A stretch of 64,000 nucleotides of DNA, from the NCBI GenBank assembly GCA_038049695.1, contig CP142451.1, positions 6,322,001-6,386,000 on the forward strand. The letters are read 5' to 3'. A program made the translations under genes and the position numbers. Positions 59,701-64,000 of this stretch are shown piece after piece. Under the pieces are notes generated by a model. The model ran no database searches and was not told where the DNA came from. It saw only the letters and a program-made list of their open reading frames with translations. Source of the DNA: Cinnamomum chago. Taxonomy: Eukaryota; Streptophyta; Magnoliopsida; Laurales; Lauraceae. Position 1 is the first letter of the stretch; every line of letters begins with the position of its first letter.

Positions 59701-62700
59701 CAGGCTTACATCTGCTTCTAATTATTTTAGACAATGGCCAGATTTTGTATCAAATGATTTCTAAGTACAGTGAAATTTGATCGGTTGGATGGGTTGCTCA
59801 CTTACCTTATAATGAACGCAAGTTGCAATTTTGATGAGAATGCAGTGGTCATCAGTCCAATTTTTGAGACAGTGGACTACAATGATTGGTTTAGCTGTAT
59901 TTTAGTCCTTTTGCTCTTTTATCATGTTGGAAAGGTCAGAAGCAACGATACAAAAGTTGGTTTTGATGGTTGATATCATTTTTATTGCATCTTTTGATCC
60001 ATGTACAGGTATAAGCAATGGAATTGGTTGCGTACATTGTTCTGAGAAAAATTTGGAGAGAGGGAATCTTAGATGCATGTATGCATTTAGAATGAACGAC
60101 TCAAATCTTGATTCCGGGTGTCTTTCCACTTGTTTTTGCTGGGGTGGCTTCATTCCATCATCTATTCTACACTCCTAGTTAGTATTCTTGATTTGGTAGA
60201 AAGATTTTGGGTGGTGAGAACCCTACATTTCTACTATTTCCTGGGCTGTGTCAAATACTGACGCCAGGACTTGCAATGATTTTTGTGTATGAACTGATAG
60301 ATATACGTGTCTGCCAATTTGTTTATTCTTCAGATTCTATTTTTTTTCCTGTTTAGTTTCATTATAAATGTTTTACACTAAAGATCTCTGCAAATCCTGA
60401 TTTGTTGCTTTGTATGACGGAAAAGGTTTTATTATTGATTGACAATTTTCTCACCCCATTTTGAACAGGTTACTGGTATTATGCTTGCTTGAATATGAAG
60501 GGATACACTACATGGTTAGAGATTTTAGTGAATCTCTTGAAGCCAGAGACTATGATAGTGACACGCTTAAGCAAGGCCGCTTACCCTTCTTGTCTAGAGT
60601 GGCACAGATGGTTGCATCCATCCCTGACAAAATGAGACCTAAAGCGCCCATTGTTCTTTCTTCATAGTATCCTTGATTAGCCATTCCAATGCATTCCAAA
60701 GATCTACAAATAGAGTTTTTGCTTGAAAACAAACTTTTTGATCATATATCATAATATCTACATTGTTTGATTCTTGTACAGGACTAGTATGAAATAGTTC
60801 CTGCAGAAAATAAAATAATGAATTTCATTAATTTACTTTGAAGAAACCCGTGTACCTGTATGTGCTCAACATATTGTATCAAACACAATAAAAACCAAAT
60901 ATTGGGACTGCATGCTCATTGGATACTTAAGTGATGTGCTTTAATTATATTCTTTTGTCTTATGTATGACATTCTTACCTCAATGGTTTTATTATGCTTT
61001 TTTTCATTAGAAATATGTAAAAGGAATGCTATGAAAAGATCTTAACTATAATGAACTTTCTAATATTAGGAGTAATGTCAAAATATGATGCATGGATACT
61101 TAAAAATGGGCAACGTAGTGTGTTGTATTGTATCCAATGGTTCACTTTTTATGTGTTGTGTCCCTACTGTTGACAACCACTTATTCTAAAAGCTTAAGCT
61201 AATAGAGAATGGTGTAACAATGTATATCAAGGTTACAACCCCACCCCCCCACCCCCCACCCCCCAAAATGGGAATTACACCCTCCATGGGAGAATACAGG
61301 GGCTCCGCATGGGAATCACACCCTCTGTGGGATAATACAAGGCACAACAACCCCGGGATTGAACACTCAACCTCCTGCTTTGGTACCATTCTCTATCAGC
61401 TTAAGCTTTTAGAGTAAGTAGTTGTCAGCATGTAGCATATCCATGTGGTGCCCCTGTCGTATCCATGCTGTATCTGAGGCCATGGGCATCATAATGTCAA
61501 ATTTTTGTGGGGTTATTCCTTTGATAGCTTCAATTGCAGATGGAAAGAGTTTCTCGAGTGAGGAGTAGTGGTTGGGGAATAGAGCAGTTTGGAAACTACC
61601 ATTGTGCATTGTTCTGAGAATCTGCCATGTCCGCATTGGCTTGGACTCAATCACTAGAGTTACATGTAAATTTTTTTACTGCAAAATCATAGAACTTAAT
61701 GCAGATAATATATTATGAACATGATACTTGTATTCTATATATAAATTTCTTGAATTTTTGGCATAAATGGTGGTGTATCCTCATTTCTGGATTTGTATCA
61801 CATCATTGAATGTAATCCTTTTCGTATTTTTATTCTGAAAGAGAATTCTTACTCATCATTTTTTATTCCCTTAAAATTTTACATTTTTTGTTCATTAGTC
61901 TATTAAGTTAAAAGCCTAAAACAGTTTCATATACTTGAAAATCTTTACTAAAATTAGACATTTGTTCAGCTACTCAAATCTGTCTTTAATTTATTGGATT
62001 AATTTAACCATTCTGTATTCTTTTTTCTTTTTCATCGATCTTTTTTCGAATGTTGTTCTAGCTTCTTGATTCCCTCCTATATGATTTGGAATCATTTTAT
62101 AGAGTTATTCTTGACAACGGCATTTCAGCCACTTTTTCAAGAAGATCATCATTCAACTTCTTGGTGGAGCAGAAGAAAGGGCTATTGAATTATATGATAG
62201 TACTGATGTATTGAAAGGCCCTGTCATGGGTGGCTCCTTCTTATTTGTTGGTGAAATGTTTGCTCGTATTTGTCGGCGTGGATCTACCGGTGAGCCTTAC
62301 CGTTCAAGGAAATTGAAATAATTCTTTGCCCTCAAAGATTTGTGCTAGTACGTCTTGACTTTACAGAGTTTATAATGTTATACTGATCTTTCTATTGCTT
62401 GTTAATAATGCAAGCTACATAATGGCTAACTTTTCTTTATTGGCATGGATAGAGTTAGAATCTCAAATGATATTGCAGAGATCGCCACCATTTGCTACCT
62501 GGGCTTTCCTCTTCTACGGTTCTACCTTGATAATCATCCTCATCATTATTATCAACATTTTTTCAGTAGCACTGTTTCACCCATTGTTCTGAAAATGGGA
62601 TTCTTATCACAAATTTCTCATACCCTTGAATTGAATCAAATTGTATCGCGAATCGCAAGATTGTTTTACTAATAAAATGAAAAATAATTAAAAATTAAAA

Positions 62701-63865
62701 AAGAAAACGAAAAAAGTAGTTATTCATAATCCATCAATTTTCCCATTCATAACAGTATAAATACAATGACAAATATGTGTATCAAACAATCATATTTAGA
62801 ACATCATGGCATATATTAATACATAATATATGAAATGTGTAAATAGTTAAATAGGTTTAAGGTATCAATATATATTTATTTTTTCTTATCTTTAAACCAA
62901 AATATGAAAGTAAAAATAAAATCCAAACCATCAATCTTACACCGTAGGATATCTCTTGAAGTTAAGAGAGTGTTCATGAAAGAAAACAGACAAGCTTCAT
63001 ACATATAGTCTAATGCTATAATGATTTAATCAAATGCATGATCTTTATTCATCTCTAAAATCTCTCCAAAGACGCAAAAACTCTTAACAGGTTTTGTTAA
63101 CTGCTATATAATATTTTAAAAGTAGAAATGCTAAAAGAAAGAAAGAAAGAAAAAAAAAGAAATAACGAGAAAAGATTATTAATATTAACTTATTGGTTGT
63201 AACTATTCTCGCTCAGCCGAATCGCAAGATTCGATGAAACAAATATCCAATCGTAAGATTCACACCCGAATCCTTAGATTCTTCTATAAATATGATTTGT
63301 TGCATAGATAAAATTAGGATTCGGGATTCAGGATTCAGGATTCGAATCATAGGATTCTGATAACAATGGTTTCACCTAACGTTTCATTGTTTCAATTAGT
63401 TGTTCAGGGTTTTTTTGTCAGTCTTCTTTAGTTGTTTCCCCCCATGTTCATACTGTAATAAAATTATGTTCTTGCTTTTAAAAGACTACTACTATAGTTG
63501 TTTTCCCCCATGTTCATACTGTACTAAAATTATGTTCTTGCTTTTAAAAGACTACTATGATGTTCACAACATTGACACCACTTTGCTACAGGTATCCTGT
63601 TAGCTGAAGTGATCCCTCGGGCACTTGAGCATGTTCAACGTTGCTTATCCTCAAAAAGTCAGTCTATTGGTCCTGAGATTGAATCAAAATCTGAATCTCA
63701 ATTCTGGCTGACAATTATAGAAGCAATAAAAGATCCATATGCTGTGGAAAGGTTTTCAGAAGAGTTATTGTGCCAGCTAGCGACTAAAGATGTTAATGAC
63801 ACTGAAGCTTATTGGATGCTTTGGATGATGTATCATCGGACTTTGAAACATCAAGCAGCAGTGAG
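53779..63865 (+). CDS. TELO2/Tel2-like protein, 5' part (exons 1-7; continues past the window)
   Basis: TELO2 works with TTI1 and TTI2 as an HSP90-linked chaperone adaptor that stabilises PI3K-related kinases such as TOR, ATM and ATR. Exons: 53779-53976, 54074-54102, 54327-54430, about 54618-54837, 60469-60666, 62129-62289, 63592-63865. Phases agree at every junction (0, 2, 1, 2, 2, 1, 2) and nearly all sites are GT-AG. Identification rests on order and spacing of blocks shared with animal TELO2: WLACFP then FFVNGPSSETVQALVP (animal W-L-x-L-L-P, FF-x-x-GP), IPDKM, FFKKIIIQLLGG, then FVGEMFARICRRG followed by VIPRALEHV and FWLTIIEAI. The protein is helical and would be HEAT-like. The acceptor of exon 4 is doubtful: the only in-frame AG lacks a pyrimidine tract and adds about 16 unexpected residues. 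Exon 8 onward is outside the window. Confidence 0.78.
55430..55600 (-). mobile_element. SINE-like repeat with GAT-rich tail in TELO2-like intron 4
   Basis: On the minus strand it reads 'aattcatgtagccgaccc', then 'taacaaagttgggacaagg', then a GAT-rich tail and an A-run. The same core occurs at 10795-10905. Boundaries are approximate. A diverged ~150-bp tandem duplication lies just before it (about 55070-55330). Confidence 0.55.
56201..56365 (+). repeat. ~87-bp tandem duplication in intron 4
   Basis: Two imperfect direct copies share 'aacatgttcta', 'attcttctttgaaa' or its variant, and 'catagttga'. No coding potential. They lie within the large fourth intron of the TELO2-like gene. Confidence 0.7.
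56949..57185 (+). mobile_element. Cassandra-type TRIM LTR carrying a 5S rRNA-like core
   Basis: The 237-bp unit begins TGTCCAAGTCCCACATCGG and ends GCGGGGCTGTGACA. Its middle (about 57060-57130) closely matches the second half of plant 5S rRNA, including 'gttaagcatgcttgg' and 'agtactaggatgagtgacc', the internal control region bound by TFIIIA. LTRs that contain 5S-like sequence and end in a GGCTGT-ACA motif are the hallmark of Cassandra, a small non-coding retroelement. Only one LTR is seen and no target duplication, so it is solo or a remnant. It lies in sense orientation in intron 4 of the TELO2-like gene. Not a functional 5S gene: its first third does not match. Confidence 0.78.
56956..57130 (+). 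promoter_or_regulatory. USE-like, TATA-like and 5S internal control elements in the Cassandra LTR
   Basis: GTCCCACATCG at 56956-56966 equals the plant snRNA upstream sequence element consensus RTCCCACATCG. A TATA-like 'ttataag' begins at 56993. From 57071 the A-box-like 'gttaagcatgcttgg', an intermediate element and the C-box-like 'gatgagtgacctcttgaga' follow in 5S order. Whether any of these drive transcription is not known from sequence. Confidence 0.6.
57923..59443. mobile_element. Non-autonomous hAT element with perfect 8-bp duplication, in intron 4
   Basis: The left end is CAAGGATGAAAATA and the right end read inwards is CATGGATGGAAATA, 12 of 14 alike and similar to hAT termini. The 8-mer aaaggcac flanks both sides exactly (57915-57922 and 59444-59451). 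Both ends carry GC-rich palindromes such as 'gtagcggccgctac'; the right-hand cluster is about 59280-59430. No transposase is present. A GA-rich tract followed by a GCTGCT-rich tract (58850-59040) yields cysteine- or alanine-rich frames that are low complexity. Confidence 0.88.
61171..61427. mobile_element. Small inverted-repeat element with C-rich core, in intron 5
   Basis: The first about 43 bp (61171-61213) are an inverted copy of the last (about 61385-61427). They share 'ctaaaagcttaagct' and 'atagagaatggt'. The element starts TG and ends CA. Near the centre is a run of ACCCCCC units (about 61240-61264), followed by a 45-bp direct repeat around 'gggaat-acaccctc'. No target duplication was found, so the class is undecided. 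Confidence 0.7.
63432..63560 (+). repeat. 65-bp tandem duplication in intron 6
   Basis: Two direct copies of a unit starting near 'ccccatgttcatactgta' and ending 'cttttaaaagactactac' or 'ctatg' differ by a few bases. They end about 30 bp before the exon 7 acceptor. High identity suggests a recent origin. Confidence 0.85.
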
Positions 63866-64000
63866 GTAGTCAACATGTATGTCTTGGCAATTCTCTTAAA
63901 TACAAGCGAATATACTCCCATATCAGTTAATTGTACTTTTGACTTCATTGATATTTATTCTTAAGTATCAGAGTAGTTGCAAAATGGAGCGAAGTTGTGG

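Noticed and set aside
1-64000. CRISPR array, bacterial operon or organellar insert
   Set aside because: No regularly spaced short repeats with unique spacers, no bacterial gene spacing, and no chloroplast or mitochondrial genes recognised.

Overview
The window is nuclear DNA from a flowering plant, probably not a grass. The evidence is a plant-type CC-NB-LRR resistance gene, a plant CYP71-type P450 remnant, SCAR-like exons, plant GT-AG introns, and a dense layer of plant transposable elements (solo LTRs, a plant L1-type LINE, tRNA-derived SINEs, hAT and Mutator-like elements, a Cassandra-type LTR). Only two loci look like working protein genes. I cannot name the species from sequence alone.

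Layout. 1-13.8 kb is repeat-rich. It holds a dispersed repeat, a SINE with a 19-bp target duplication, a LINE inverted at its 5' end (4129-6180), and three related segments carrying decayed minus-strand SCAR/WAVE-like exons. 13821-16826 (minus) is an intact, intronless CC-NB-LRR gene of the RPS2/RPS5 type. 17406-20669 is a 3.3-kb solo LTR with a perfect 5-bp duplication. 20.7-28 kb is mostly unannotatable sequence with SINEs, a small terminal-inverted-repeat element and simple repeats. 28039-34208 is a nest: a non-autonomous Mutator-like element with terminal inverted repeats of about 335 bp and about three internal 335-bp tandem units, interrupted by a 2.9-kb solo LTR and a 1.15-kb hAT element. 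39870-42499 is another solo LTR. Its close relative at 46469-48850 splits a minus-strand P450 exon (45931-49259), which is now a pseudogene. 53779 to the right edge is the first seven exons of a plus-strand gene that I read as the plant TELO2/Tel2 orthologue. Its 5.6-kb intron 4 holds a Cassandra-type LTR with a 5S rRNA-like core and a 1.5-kb hAT element with a perfect 8-bp duplication.

The genes do not form a pathway or cluster; each is a separate transcription unit. The main interest is insertion history: boundaries and target duplications are readable for many elements, so the order of events can be reconstructed. I found no convincing new biological system. The most unusual signals are fast-changing palindromic GC islands at the same relative place in three LTRs from two families, a short frame conserved between two LTR copies, the twin-priming LINE structure, and a near-perfect 43-bp hairpin at 50161-50262.
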